DNA of 64,000 nt from F23-D06 sp947165685 (lineage in GTDB: Bacteria > Bacteroidota > Bacteroidia > Bacteroidales > WCHB1-69): contig CAMVBK010000008.1 of the NCBI GenBank assembly GCA_947165685.1, positions 1-64,000 on the forward strand. Direction: 5' to 3'. Below are positions 17,601 through 26,012 of the stretch, one piece after another (the first letter of the stretch is position 1; the number at the start of each line of letters is the position of its first letter). A program made the translations under genes and the position numbers. Below the pieces are notes generated by a model. That model made no database searches. It worked only from the letters and a program-made list of their open reading frames with translations, and was not told the DNA's origin.

Positions 17601-18279
17601 ACGCCAGCACGGCGCCCATGCCGGTGGCTTTCGGGGAGAGGCGGTAGTAGATGATAAGGCCGATGGCGGGCAGCGTCAACAGATTCAGCAGATGGACACC
17701 GATGGAAAGACCCACCAAGTAAGCAATCAGCACAATCCACCGATTAGGGTTGACGTTCGCCTTCGGATGCTCATACTCCTCGTCCCACTTCAGGATGCAC
17801 CAAAACACCAAGGCTGTGAAGAACGACGACATGGCATACACCTCGCCCTCCACGGCGGAGAACCAGAAGGTATCTGAAAAGGTGTACGTTAACGCACCAA
17901 CGAGGGCGGTACCCAGCACTGCAATGAAGCGCGGGGTGTTCATCTCGCCCCACCTGGCCACGAGCTTGCGGGCAAGCCGCACCAAGCTGAAGTAGAGCAG
18001 CATGATGGTCATGCCGCTGCAAATCGCCGACATGCAGTTCACACAGAAGGCCATCTTGGTGACATCACCGCCGGCGAAGAGCGTGGCGATGCGCCCCAGA
18101 ATTTGGAACGTGGGGGCTCCGGGCGGGTGTCCGATGAGCAGTTTCGAGGTCGTCGCGATGTATTCACCGCAGTCCCACCACGACACGGTGGGTTCGGCGG
18201 TCATGATATAGACGGCCGAGGCCACTATACCGATGATAATGCCGATCAGGTTATTGATCCTTTTTTGCGTTTTTGTCAT
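14632..18279 (-). CDS. DUF2723 integral membrane protein (GT-C-like)
   Basis: A 1215-residue protein. The first 700 residues contain about a dozen transmembrane helices and the DUF2723 signature TEPTVSWWDCGEYIATTSKL followed by GHPPGAPTF; the acidic DCGE loop recalls GT-C glycosyltransferases that use polyprenyl-phosphate donors. The second half is soluble, with GDNDTFPLWYAQEVEGYRTDV and a long helical tail with a Gln/Glu-rich end. Such proteins are nearly universal in Bacteroidota, and a role in protein glycosylation has been proposed. Intact. It follows pheS after a gtttacg array, with a hairpin terminator behind it. Confidence 0.9.
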   Translation of the reverse strand: MTKTQKRINNLIGIIIGIVASAVYIMTAEPTVSWWDCGEYIATTSKLLIGHPPGAPTFQILGRIATLFAGGDVTKMAFCVNCMSAICSGMTIMLLYFSLVRLARKLVARWGEMNTPRFIAVLGTALVGALTYTFSDTFWFSAVEGEVYAMSSFFTALVFWCILKWDEEYEHPKANVNPNRWIVLIAYLVGLSIGVHLLNLLTLPAIGLIIYYRLSPKATGMGAVLAFALMSFAFGIFCSPMWMILIWLFVTTPLLILCAKKGALTSKAEWGVTLSLIVSVALLGFILWGIVPQVVNLSGKFDLFFVNTLHMPFNSGVIFFFLLVFAIIGWGIWYGYKRNKPIFSISAFSLMMLIIGYSTFMTLVIRSNANPTIDENSPEDAVSLLSYLNREQYGSNPLLYGQSYNTRVIRMKDGSPIYYRDEDTKRYKVSDPRKGSIPEYDPKGSMFFPRMWSSEKRSQYIDWLNNRYNTDSPSDKENRRLLARGGAPTWQQNIKFFHTYQLGYMYWRYFMWNFAGRQNDLQGHGDYQNGNWISGIGAIDKPMVGDLKDMPASMERPGHNKYYLLPLLLGLVGLVFQTKNDTKHSFVVFMLFVMTGVAIAVFLNMYAFQPRERDYAFAASFYAFAMWVGFGVLGIYRLFEKLQSKSVQTCGAVLTTLVCIGLVPCVMAKENWHDHDRSDRYTALAVAKNYLDSCEPNAILFTLGDNDTFPLWYAQEVEGYRTDVRVCNLMLLSTSWYVDQMKRKAYESEPLPISMTWDQYKDGTRDVLYLEAGNNQFLDLKMVMDYVKSSNFDNTRSLFLLKQNSGYPTNGRPIPASFSLPVDKAKVLANGTVAAKDSALVVDKLMWNMKTNGINPLTKAYIVMMDILANNNWERPVYYASTAGSEAYLGLENYFQLEGFAYRLVPIRNESRSFGETGRINSERLYHNLMEVFDDHSRLDAVKNPGAQHEAYPYAWGGFNDPKLYHSEDNTRLVPLMRRLYARLAEQLMAEGDKEKALKVLVHGNEVLPDVNFPYVSVMSNIYGYTHGCMTYMEDFFRVGTPAANQEGMKMANRIWDEQVELFNWYNNRDERTLDFRSSDIHYDFLFLHYMMNNVRYPDNSLKSRYKELKINNVAENYAKSLQGTISAQLRKAELDQQAIAGALQELHQLQEIAEMIGDSQTAQKVQGIAASQIDMLGSLSPELSAAFRRFYSEMGQPQTVGEEIPADENEPEGE

Positions 18280-18283
18280 ATTA

Positions 18284-18318
18284 GTTTACGGTTTACGGTT
18301 TACAGTTTACGGTTTACG
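18284..18318. repeat. Five tandem gtttacg units
   Basis: Exact 7-bp period, one unit gtttaca. It fills the gap between the pheS stop (18324) and the DUF2723 ATG (18279). Confidence 0.85.
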
Positions 18319-18323
18319 GCTAA

Positions 18324-19349
18324 CTAACGTGTGGCGGCCTTGAACTGTGAGAGGAAGCGAACGTCGTTCTCGAAGTAGAGGCGGATATCGTTGGTGCGGT
18401 ACTTGAGCATGGTCATACGCTCGATACCGAGGCCGAAGGCGAATCCACTGTACTTGGTACTGTCGATGCCGCAGTTCTCGAGGACGTTGGGATCGACCAT
18501 GCCGCAGCCGAGAATCTCGACCCAGCCAGTGTGCTTGCAGAGGTTACAGCCCTTGCCGCCGCAGATGTTGCAGGAGACGTCCATCTCGGCGGACGGCTCC
18601 GTGAACGGGAAGTAGGACGGGCGCAGGCGGATGCGCACCTCGTCGCCGAACATGCGCTGGGCGAAATAGAGCAGGGTCTGCTTCATGTCGGCAAACGACA
18701 CATTCTCCGCCACATACAAGCCTTCCACTTGGTGGAAAATGCAGTGGGCGCGGGAGGTGATAGCCTCGTTGCGGAAAACACGACCCGGACAAATCACCCG
18801 GATGGGCGGCTGCTGTTTCTCCATGGTGCGCACCTGCAGCGAGGAGGTGTGCGTGCGGAGCAAAACGTCGGGGTGCAGCTCGATGAAGAAGGTGTCCTGC
18901 ATGTCGCGGGCAGGGTGCTCCTCGGCGAAGTTGAGGGCGGTGAACACGTGCCAGTCGTCTTCAATGTCAGGACCCTCCACGGCAGAGAAGCCGATGTCCT
19001 CGAAGATGCGGCGCACCTCGTTCATCATCAAGGAGATGGGGTGCATCGCGCCGACACTCTGCCGCGCGGCGGGGCGGGTGATGTCGGGGATGAGGTTAGC
19101 CTTTTTGTCGGTGACCGCCTCCAATCGAGTCTTGAATTCGTTGTAGTGGTTCTGGGCCATGTCGCGCAGGTCGTTCACCAGCTGGCCGAACTCCTTGCGG
19201 TTCTCCTGCGCCATGTTCCGAATCTCGCCGAACAGGGCCTGAATCTCGCTCTTCTTGCTCAGGAACTGCAGGCGGAACTGCTCCAGGTTTTCCGCGCTCT
19301 CGATTTGGTAATTTTCAATTTCCGCTCTTATTTCGTCTATATTTTTCAT
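18324..19349 (-). CDS. pheS: Phenylalanyl-tRNA synthetase alpha subunit
   Basis: Catalytic alpha subunit of the (alpha-beta)2 enzyme that charges tRNA-Phe. The 341 residues contain the N-terminal coiled coil (helices to about 90), class II motif 2 (PIRVICPGRVFRNEA), the Phe-binding segment FHQVEGLYV, a Cys cluster CNICGGKGCNLCKHTGW, and motif 3 GLGIERMTML. pheT is not in the window, so the two subunit genes are unlinked here. Confidence 0.96.
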   Translation of the reverse strand: MKNIDEIRAEIENYQIESAENLEQFRLQFLSKKSEIQALFGEIRNMAQENRKEFGQLVNDLRDMAQNHYNEFKTRLEAVTDKKANLIPDITRPAARQSVGAMHPISLMMNEVRRIFEDIGFSAVEGPDIEDDWHVFTALNFAEEHPARDMQDTFFIELHPDVLLRTHTSSLQVRTMEKQQPPIRVICPGRVFRNEAITSRAHCIFHQVEGLYVAENVSFADMKQTLLYFAQRMFGDEVRIRLRPSYFPFTEPSAEMDVSCNICGGKGCNLCKHTGWVEILGCGMVDPNVLENCGIDSTKYSGFAFGLGIERMTMLKYRTNDIRLYFENDVRFLSQFKAATR

Positions 19350-19352
19350 ATT

Positions 19353-19432
19353 GCATTCATTTCATTCGTTGCGTTTATTGCATTCATCGCATTCATTCGT
19401 CGAATTCATTCATTTCATTCATTCATTCGTCG
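19353..19432. repeat. cattcat-rich simple repeat upstream of pheS
   Basis: Irregular tandem of cattcat/ttcattc words with inserts cgttgcg, cgcattc and cgtcg, beginning 3 bp before the pheS ATG on the upstream side. Confidence 0.7.
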
Positions 19433-19434
19433 GA

Positions 19435-19488
19435 GCCCCAGGGCTCACTGCGTTCACCCTGGGCTGACATAGGACGGGCTTTCAGCCC
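19435..19488. repeat. Two-hairpin intergenic element
   Basis: Stem gcccc(c-bulge)aggg with ccctgggc (19435-19443 / 19457-19464), then gggct-ttc-agccc (19476-19488). It lies between pheS and the cyclophilin gene. It could be a terminator for the cyclophilin gene or a dispersed palindromic element. Confidence 0.5.
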
Positions 19489-19551
19489 TTTCAAGGAAGG
19501 TGTTTTGATGATGGTAGGGGTTCGTTATTTCCAATCACTAATCACCAATCA

Positions 19552-20286
19552 CTAATCCACCATTTTCGCGCTGATGATCTTGACATCCTCCAACGGGCGG
19601 TCGGCGGCGTCTTTCTGCTGGGCAGCGATTTTGTCAACCACGTCCATGCCTTTGACCACTTCACCGAAGACGGTGTAGTCGCCATCGAGGAAAGGGGCGC
19701 CACCCACGGTAGTGTAGGCCTGGGTCTGCTCGGGGGTGAAGGTCTTGCCAGTGCGTTGGCCGATCATGTTGAGCTTGGCCTGGTCATAGACAGTGCCATC
19801 AACGATGTAGAACTGGCAGCCGGAGGAGGCCTTCTGGGGGTTGACGTTGTCGCCCATGCGGGCAGCGCAGACGGCACCGCGCTTGTGGAAGTGCGTCGGC
19901 ACAAACTCGGCAGGGATGGTGTAGCCCACATCGCCGCTGCCTAAACGCTGGCCGGCCTTCGCGGTCTTCGAGTCGGGGTCACCGCCCTGGATCATGAAGC
20001 CCTTGATGATGCGGTGGAAGAGCACTCCATCATAGAACTTCTCGCTCACCAGCTTCTCGAAATTGGCTTTGTGGGCAGGAGTGTCGTTGTACAGGGCGAT
20101 GGTAATGTCGCCAAACGTGGTCTTAAGCAAAACTTGTGTCATCTTATCTTTATTCTGGGTTTTGGATGTCTGTTCCATGGTGCCTGTAGAGGAAGAGGCT
20201 TCGTCCGTCTTTACTTTCTTGGGCGATGAGCACGAAAATAACACAATGATACTCAGCGCGATACAACCAATCAGTCTTTTTTTCAT
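19552..20286 (-). CDS. Cyclophilin-type peptidyl-prolyl isomerase, lipoprotein
   Basis: Catalyses cis/trans isomerisation of proline bonds, here probably in the periplasm on a lipid anchor. The start at ATG 20286 gives 244 residues with a lipobox (LIGCIALSIIVLFSC). The cyclophilin domain covers about 70-244: FYDGVLFHRIIKGFMIQGGDP with the Arg-Phe core, GAVCAARMGDNVNPQKASSGCQFYI, and FGEVVKGMDVVDKIA. A longer reading from 20349 would extend across the promoter and is rejected. Confidence 0.92.
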   Translation of the reverse strand: MKKRLIGCIALSIIVLFSCSSPKKVKTDEASSSTGTMEQTSKTQNKDKMTQVLLKTTFGDITIALYNDTPAHKANFEKLVSEKFYDGVLFHRIIKGFMIQGGDPDSKTAKAGQRLGSGDVGYTIPAEFVPTHFHKRGAVCAARMGDNVNPQKASSGCQFYIVDGTVYDQAKLNMIGQRTGKTFTPEQTQAYTTVGGAPFLDGDYTVFGEVVKGMDVVDKIAAQQKDAADRPLEDVKIISAKMVD

Positions 20287-20316
20287 AAATTTTTCCGTTA
20301 TCTTACAAACAAACGG

Positions 20317-20324
20317 CAAAGATA
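20317..20324 (-). promoter_or_regulatory. Promoter of the cyclophilin gene
   Basis: TATCTTTG on the minus strand, 31 bp before ATG 20286; it fixes the start of that gene. Confidence 0.65.
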
Positions 20325-20404
20325 CATTTTTTTTCGGGATATGAGCCATCCCATGAAACTACAAACAACAAGACCTCCTTTTAATGAAGAATCGTTTTTT
20401 TTTG

Positions 20405-20412
20405 TACTTTTG
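20405..20412 (+). promoter_or_regulatory. Promoter of the S9 peptidase gene
   Basis: TACTTTTG, 43 bp before ATG 20456. Confidence 0.55.
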
Positions 20413-20455
20413 CCTTTTGTTTCAACGATACGAGAAATAACGTCAAATCCACAAA

Positions 20456-22540
20456 ATGAAAAAAACAATCTTCTGTTTATCACTGATTATGATTATGATA
20501 AGTGGTTGCAAGCAAAACAAGAGCGAGAAAAGTTCTGCGACAATTGACAAAGAAAACCGCGAAACGCCCGATTTTTCCAAGGGGGTGATGGATGAGAAAA
20601 TCCTCTGGTACCTCGGCCGCTTGGGCGACGTGCAGGTGTCACCCGACGGCCAGACACTGCTCTACGCGGTGACCTACTACGACTATCGCGCCAACAAAGG
20701 CAACACGGAGCTCTACACGATGCCCGCCTCCGGCGGCGAACCCACGCGCATCACCGTTTCCGATGAGAATGAGCTGCAACCGGTGTGGCGTCCCGACGGA
20801 AAGAAAATTGCATACCTTTGCCCGACGGAAAAGGGCATGCAGATCTGGGAGGCCGACCCCGACGGCAAGAACGCCAAGGCCCTCTCGGATGTCGATGGCG
20901 ACATCAACGGCTTTGGCTACGCGCCCGACATGGAGCACATCTGCTACTTCCGGAACGTGCGGATAGATCCCACCGTCGCCGACCGCTACAAAGACCTGCC
21001 CGAAGCCGACGCCATGATCTACGACGACCTCATGTACCGCCATTGGAATTACTGGGCCGACGGTACCTACAGCCACCTCTTCGTGGCCGACTACCCATCG
21101 ATGAACAATGCCATCGATTTGCTTGAGGGTCAGAAATTCCACTGCCCGAACCCGCCGTCTGGCGGCATGGAGGCAGTGTCCTGGCATCCCGATGGCGACA
21201 AACTCGTCTATTGCTGTAAAAAACTTACCGGCAAGGCATTCGCGGAAAGCACCAACACCGACATCTACCTTTACGACCTCAACTCAAAGAACACCATCAA
21301 CTTGACGGAAGCCAACAAAGGCTATGACATGGACCCCGTTATCTCACCCGATGGCAAGAAAATGGCATGGTGGAATATGAAGACCGACGGCTTCGAGTCG
21401 GAAAAACACAGCCTGATGATCTTCGACTTCACCACAGGCACCGCCGAAGACTACAGCACTGACTTCGACCAAGATGCCACGAACCTCGTCTGGAGCGAAG
21501 ACAGCCGCACCGTCTATTTCATCAGCTGCAAAGAAGCCACCCATCAAATCTATAAGATAGATGTGGAATCCCGCATCATTGAACAACTTACGGACGGCGA
21601 CTACGACTATAACACCGTGCAGGTGGATGGCAACCGGCTGATTGTGATCCGCACCACGCACGCCTGTCCGTCTGAGATCTACGCCGTGCAACTGAAAGAC
21701 AAGTCCGTACAGCAGCTCAGTTTTATTAACCAAGATGTTTTGGACAAAATCACGCCGGCCAAGTCGGTGAAGCGCTGGGTGAAGACCACCGACGGCAAAC
21801 AGATGCTCGTGTGGGTGATTTTGCCCCCGAACTTCGACTCCACCAAGAAATATCCCGCCTTACTTTACTGTCAAGGCGGACCGCAATCAGCTGTCAGCCA
21901 ATTCTTTTCCTACCGTTGGAATTTCCAGATGATGGCTGCCCACGACTACATCGTCGTCGCGCCGAACCGCAGGGGCTTACCCGGTTTCGGCCACGAATGG
22001 AACGACCAAATCAGCGGCGACTACGGCGGACAGAACATGAAAGACTACCTCGCCGCTATCGACGATGTGGCGAAAGAGCCCTACGTGGATGAAAACCGCT
22101 TGGGCTGCGTGGGCGCCAGCTACGGCGGATTCAGTGTCTATTGGCTCGCCGGCCACCACCAAAAACGTTTCAAGGCATTCATCGCGCACTGCGGCATGTT
22201 CAACTTCGAGAGTTGGTATGGCACCACCGAAGAACTCTTTTTCGCCAATCACGACATCGAGGGACCTTATTGGAAAACGCCGACACCGAAGAGCTACAGC
22301 TTCTCGCCGCACAAGTTCGTGGGCAATTGGGACACCCCGATTCTGGTCATCCACGGCGGCAAGGACTTCCGCATCCCTTACACCGAAGGCATGCAGGCTT
22401 TCGACGCCGCACAAATACAAGGCATCCCGAGCCGATTCCTCTATTTCCCCGAAGAGTGCCACTTCGTGTCGAAACCGCAGAATTCCATGTTGTGGCAACG
22501 AGAGTTCTTCCGCTGGCTCGACCAATGGCTGAAGGAATAG
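20456..22540 (+). CDS. S9 family prolyl oligopeptidase-type lipoprotein
   Basis: A 694-residue exported serine peptidase of the S9 (DPP4/acylaminoacyl peptidase) group. Lipoprotein signal (SLIMIMISGC), then a WD40-like beta-propeller at about 45-430 (VQVSPDGQTLLYAVTYYDY, VWRPDGKKIAYLC), then an alpha/beta-hydrolase domain. Catalytic triad: S555 in GASYGG, D637 in GGKDFRIP and H669 in ECHFV. Likely trims peptides from protein breakdown in the periplasm. The POT peptide transporter at 36 kb could import products, which is an inference. The start is set by a -7 box at 20405-20412. Confidence 0.93.
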   Translation: MKKTIFCLSLIMIMISGCKQNKSEKSSATIDKENRETPDFSKGVMDEKILWYLGRLGDVQVSPDGQTLLYAVTYYDYRANKGNTELYTMPASGGEPTRITVSDENELQPVWRPDGKKIAYLCPTEKGMQIWEADPDGKNAKALSDVDGDINGFGYAPDMEHICYFRNVRIDPTVADRYKDLPEADAMIYDDLMYRHWNYWADGTYSHLFVADYPSMNNAIDLLEGQKFHCPNPPSGGMEAVSWHPDGDKLVYCCKKLTGKAFAESTNTDIYLYDLNSKNTINLTEANKGYDMDPVISPDGKKMAWWNMKTDGFESEKHSLMIFDFTTGTAEDYSTDFDQDATNLVWSEDSRTVYFISCKEATHQIYKIDVESRIIEQLTDGDYDYNTVQVDGNRLIVIRTTHACPSEIYAVQLKDKSVQQLSFINQDVLDKITPAKSVKRWVKTTDGKQMLVWVILPPNFDSTKKYPALLYCQGGPQSAVSQFFSYRWNFQMMAAHDYIVVAPNRRGLPGFGHEWNDQISGDYGGQNMKDYLAAIDDVAKEPYVDENRLGCVGASYGGFSVYWLAGHHQKRFKAFIAHCGMFNFESWYGTTEELFFANHDIEGPYWKTPTPKSYSFSPHKFVGNWDTPILVIHGGKDFRIPYTEGMQAFDAAQIQGIPSRFLYFPEECHFVSKPQNSMLWQREFFRWLDQWLKE

Positions 22541-22566
22541 TTTAGCAGTTAATTGAGTTGCAAAAA

Positions 22567-23700
22567 ATGAAAGTGATTGAAAGAATCAGAGAGTTCAACG
22601 AGCGCGTCCGGGAGATAATCGGCTGGAAAATCATCGACAGCTACCTGCTCAAAAAGATGCTGGGCACAGTGGTGTTCGCCATCACCTTGCTGATGACGGT
22701 CGTCATTGTGTTCGACATGTCGGAAAACATCCAGCGCTTTCTGAACCACAACGTGCCGTGGAAAGAGGTGATTACGGGATATTACCTCAACTTCATCCCC
22801 TACTTCATCAACCTCTTCATCCCGCTGTTCACTTTCATCAGCGTGATCTGGTTCACCTCGAAGCTCTCCACACGCAACGAAATCATCTCCATCTTCGACA
22901 ACGGCATCAGCTTTAATCGCATGCTGGTCCCATACGTGACGGGAGCGGCCATCATCATGGTCTTGTCATTGATTTTGGCCAACTTCATCGTACCTTCGAC
23001 AAACAAGAAACTGAATGAATTCAAGTACCAGTATTTTGGACGACGGGGCGGCTCTTCTGTCTATCTGCATGTCAAAAATTCAAAGAACAGTTATGTTTTT
23101 GTAGAAAGGTGGGACAAAATGGAGAACATCGGCTACAATTTCACATACGAAGAGTTCGACAGTGCCCGCATACGGAAAAAAATCTCCGCCCAGACCATCA
23201 ATTATGACGAAAAAAACCAACAATGGCAGCTGCACCGGTATCTGAAACGGGAAATCACGCCTGACAACGAGGAGAGGATCTACAGAGGGGAGGAGTTTGA
23301 CACCGTGCTGAACATCCTGCCACGAAACCTTTACCAGGACGCCTACGTGACAGAGACGATGTCGTACAGGGAGTTACGGCAGTTCATCCGGGAAGAGAAG
23401 ATGCGAGGGTCCTCGCTGTTAGCCAACTACCAGATCGAGCAACACAAGCGAATTGCCAATTCATTAGGCATCCTGATCATGACCTTGTTAGCGGTGAGTG
23501 TCTCATGCCGGAAGACCACTCGCGGCGTCGGAGTGCACATCTTTATCGGAATCGGTCTGGTTTTCACCTTCATCTTCCTACAACAGATTTCCACCGTGTT
23601 TTCCGTCTCCGGCGGCCTCCCGCCCGTGCTCGGCACGTGGATTCCAAACATAATCTTCCTGCTAATCACCATTGTGATGCTGAAAATGACACCGAAATAG
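22567..23700 (+). CDS. LptF/LptG-family permease
   Basis: Membrane subunit of the LptBFG ABC exporter that extracts lipopolysaccharide from the inner membrane. About 377 residues from ATG 22567, with an N-terminal amphipathic region, three transmembrane helices (LGTVVFAITLLMTVVIVFD, FIPYFINLFIPLFTFISVIWF, VTGAAIIMVLSLILANFIV), a periplasmic jellyroll, and three more helices at the end. In-frame TTG 22558 is a weaker start. The other permease and lptB are not in the window, so which of LptF and LptG this is stays open. Confidence 0.88.
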   Translation: MKVIERIREFNERVREIIGWKIIDSYLLKKMLGTVVFAITLLMTVVIVFDMSENIQRFLNHNVPWKEVITGYYLNFIPYFINLFIPLFTFISVIWFTSKLSTRNEIISIFDNGISFNRMLVPYVTGAAIIMVLSLILANFIVPSTNKKLNEFKYQYFGRRGGSSVYLHVKNSKNSYVFVERWDKMENIGYNFTYEEFDSARIRKKISAQTINYDEKNQQWQLHRYLKREITPDNEERIYRGEEFDTVLNILPRNLYQDAYVTETMSYRELRQFIREEKMRGSSLLANYQIEQHKRIANSLGILIMTLLAVSVSCRKTTRGVGVHIFIGIGLVFTFIFLQQISTVFSVSGGLPPVLGTWIPNIIFLLITIVMLKMTPK

Positions 23701-23742
23701 CAAACAGAAAACAATAGGCAATTCAAAAAAAATAATAGAGAT

Positions 23743-24099
23743 ATGAAAAAATGTACGATATCTTTGCAGAAAATGAGTTTCTACGCGTACCACGGATGCT
23801 TTGAAGAGGAGCAGCAAATCGGAACGCATTTCACTGTGGACGTGACGCTTACGTATGACGCAGAAGAGGCCGTATCAAGTGATGACGTAGAGAAATCCGT
23901 GAATTATCAAAAAGTCTATAAGACCATACAACGGGTGATGAATGTGCCTCGGCACCTCATCGAAACCGTGGCCGACCACATCATCCTAAATATCAAGCGG
24001 GAATTTCCGAGCGTTCTGTTCGTGACAGCGAAAGTCTGCAAGCTGAATCCACCATTAGACGGGAAAACAGAATATGTGGCCGTGCAAATGGAGGGATAA
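23743..24099 (+). CDS. folB: Dihydroneopterin aldolase
   Basis: Folate pathway enzyme that cleaves 7,8-dihydroneopterin to 6-hydroxymethyl-dihydropterin. The 118-residue protein begins with the family hallmark MSFYAYHGCFEEEQQIGTHFTVDVTL, with the conserved Glu, and has LIETVADHI and a Lys near the C-terminus (AKVCKLNPPLDG). Its stop codon overlaps the aroB start (TAATG), so the two are translationally coupled. The shared context is probably chorismate supply for p-aminobenzoate and folate. Confidence 0.92.
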   Translation: MKKCTISLQKMSFYAYHGCFEEEQQIGTHFTVDVTLTYDAEEAVSSDDVEKSVNYQKVYKTIQRVMNVPRHLIETVADHIILNIKREFPSVLFVTAKVCKLNPPLDGKTEYVAVQMEG

Positions 24100-25112
24100 T
24101 GGGCAAACAAGACATCATACAACAGCTGACAGACCACTTCCGTCGTGAGAACGTCCAAAAAGTGATGGTTCTGACCGACCGGAATGTGGACCGACTCTAT
24201 ACCGACTATTTTGACGGCCTTTCGTCAGTCGTTTGTATGGACAAACTGGTGGTGGAGGCCGGCGAGAAGAACAAAAACATAGATTCTGCTAATCTGGTTT
24301 GGAATTTTTTGGCTGAAAAACAGTATGACCGCGAAGTTTTCCTCTTGAATTTCGGCGGCGGCATGATTACGGATCTCGGCGGCTTCGTGGCATCCACCTA
24401 TAAGCGCGGCATCCGCTATGCCAATTGTCCCACCACCCTGCTCGCCATGATTGATGCTGCTGTCGGCGGCAAAACCGGCGTAAATCTGCCCAATTTGAAA
24501 AATGGAATAGGAACATTCTATTTCCCTGATATTCAGCTCCATTCAGACACTCACTTTCTATCCACGCTTCCCAAGGAAGAATTAGACAGCGGATTTGGGG
24601 AATTGGTCAAATACGCCCTTATAGGTTCGCATACGATGTTCATGGAATTGCTCGATTTGGCTTCTCCGTCAAATATTAAACAGGAACATGTCGAGTTCTG
24701 CATTTCCTTCAAAAGGAAAATTGTGCAGGAGGACCCATTTGACAAAGGAATCCGGCATATTCTGAACTTCGGCCACACCATCGGGCATGCAATGGAGAAG
24801 TGGAGCGCGAAGCAAAACACACCCGTGCCACACGGAATCGCCGTGGCGCAAGGCCTTTACTATGAAAGCCTGCTCTCCGCGCAACTCGGTCGTCTGCCCC
24901 TACAAGAATGGATTCTTATCCAAAAATTCCTGTCCGACCATTTCAATATCGTGAAACTGACACCGCCAATTCTGGAAGCATGGATGCCTTATATGAAAAA
25001 TGACAAGAAAAACCGAAATGGAGCAATCAACTTCACCCTGCTCGACCATATCGGCCATGCCATCCCTGATTTCCAAATTGCAGAATCGGATGTCTTTGAT
25101 CTTGTCACATAA
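24099..25112 (+). CDS. aroB: 3-Dehydroquinate synthase
   Basis: Converts DAHP to 3-dehydroquinate, the second step of the shikimate pathway, using NAD and a divalent metal. The 337 residues show GGGMITDLGGFVASTYKRGI (nucleotide/metal region), PTTLLAMIDAAVGGKTGVN, and the metal ligand run LNFGHTIGHAME. It is somewhat shorter than the 350-360 usual in proteobacteria but looks complete. It overlaps folB by one base and is followed by an 8-bp tandem array. Confidence 0.95.
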   Translation: MGKQDIIQQLTDHFRRENVQKVMVLTDRNVDRLYTDYFDGLSSVVCMDKLVVEAGEKNKNIDSANLVWNFLAEKQYDREVFLLNFGGGMITDLGGFVASTYKRGIRYANCPTTLLAMIDAAVGGKTGVNLPNLKNGIGTFYFPDIQLHSDTHFLSTLPKEELDSGFGELVKYALIGSHTMFMELLDLASPSNIKQEHVEFCISFKRKIVQEDPFDKGIRHILNFGHTIGHAMEKWSAKQNTPVPHGIAVAQGLYYESLLSAQLGRLPLQEWILIQKFLSDHFNIVKLTPPILEAWMPYMKNDKKNRNGAINFTLLDHIGHAIPDFQIAESDVFDLVT

Positions 25113-25118
25113 TAATCT

Positions 25119-25187
25119 ACCCATTAACCCATTAACCCATTAACCCATTAACCCATTAACCCATTAACCCACTAAACCACTAAACCA
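25119..25187. repeat. 8-bp tandem array (cccattaa)
   Basis: Seven or so cccattaa units, then degenerate cccactaa / accactaa units, ending one base before the ATG of the AMP nucleosidase gene. Confidence 0.9.
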
Positions 25188-25188
25188 A

Positions 25189-25974
25189 ATGCTAAAAACC
25201 AAAGACGACATCGTTAAAAACTGGCTTCCGCGTTATACCGGAATGCCCCTGGAAGAATTCGGGCAGTATATTCTGCTGACCAATTTCCAGGACTATGTGA
25301 ATAATTTCGCCGCGCTGACGGGATCCAAAGTTTATGGCATGGAAAAATCCATGCAGTGCGCCACAAGCGACAACATTACCATCATCAACTTCATGATGGG
25401 AAGCCCGAATGCCGCCACCATCATGGACCTCCTGACGGCAGTGAAGCCCAAAGCGGTTCTTTTTCTCGGGAAATGCGGCAGCCTGAAGTCCTATATCGGA
25501 CTGGGGGCGATGCTTCTGCCCATCGCGGGCATTCGAGGGGAGGGTACTTCTTTGGACTATTTTCCGGAAGAAGTTCCCGCGCTGCCTGCTTTCAACTTAG
25601 AGAAGGCCATTTCCGCTACTGTGAGCAGTTACGGCTTGGAGTACTGGACTGGGACCGTCTATACGACCAACCGCCGCGTTTGGGAGCATGACGAAAAATT
25701 TAAGGAGTATCTCCGCAAAATCCGCGCGACTGCCGTCGATATGGAAACCGCCACGCTCTTCACCGTCGGCTTTTACAACCGCATCCCAACGGGCGCCCTG
25801 CTAATGGTTTCCGACCAGCCCATGCAACCCGATGGGGTCAAAACCGCGCAGTCTGACAAAAGCGTGACCGAAAATTTTTCGCTGAACCATTTGAAAATCG
25901 GCATCCAATCGCTGCAGGAATTACAAAACAAAGGCATTTCAGTGAAACACCTGCGGTTCGACTATTACGAATAG
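25189..25974 (+). CDS. amn: AMP nucleosidase, short form
   Basis: Hydrolyses AMP to adenine and ribose 5-phosphate. The 261 residues match the short form found in Bacteroidota without the N-terminal regulatory domain of the E. coli enzyme. They show the phosphorylase fold marks FLGKCGSLKS, GAMLLPIAGIRGEGTS, VDMETATLF and SDQPM. Substrate preference cannot be proved from sequence; a related nucleoside phosphorylase activity is possible. The gene starts right after a tandem array and ends in a bidirectional hairpin. Confidence 0.88.
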   Translation: MLKTKDDIVKNWLPRYTGMPLEEFGQYILLTNFQDYVNNFAALTGSKVYGMEKSMQCATSDNITIINFMMGSPNAATIMDLLTAVKPKAVLFLGKCGSLKSYIGLGAMLLPIAGIRGEGTSLDYFPEEVPALPAFNLEKAISATVSSYGLEYWTGTVYTTNRRVWEHDEKFKEYLRKIRATAVDMETATLFTVGFYNRIPTGALLMVSDQPMQPDGVKTAQSDKSVTENFSLNHLKIGIQSLQELQNKGISVKHLRFDYYE

Positions 25975-25998
25975 AGAGCGACGATCGCCGCTCTCTAT
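25971..25998. terminator. Bidirectional hairpin between convergent genes
   Basis: Perfect 10-bp stem atagagagcg / cgctctctat with loop acgatcgc. It sits between the convergent amn (+) and lysS (-) stops, overlapping the last codon of amn. Confidence 0.75.
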
Positions 25999-26012
25999 TG
26001 TGTTTTCGGTAA

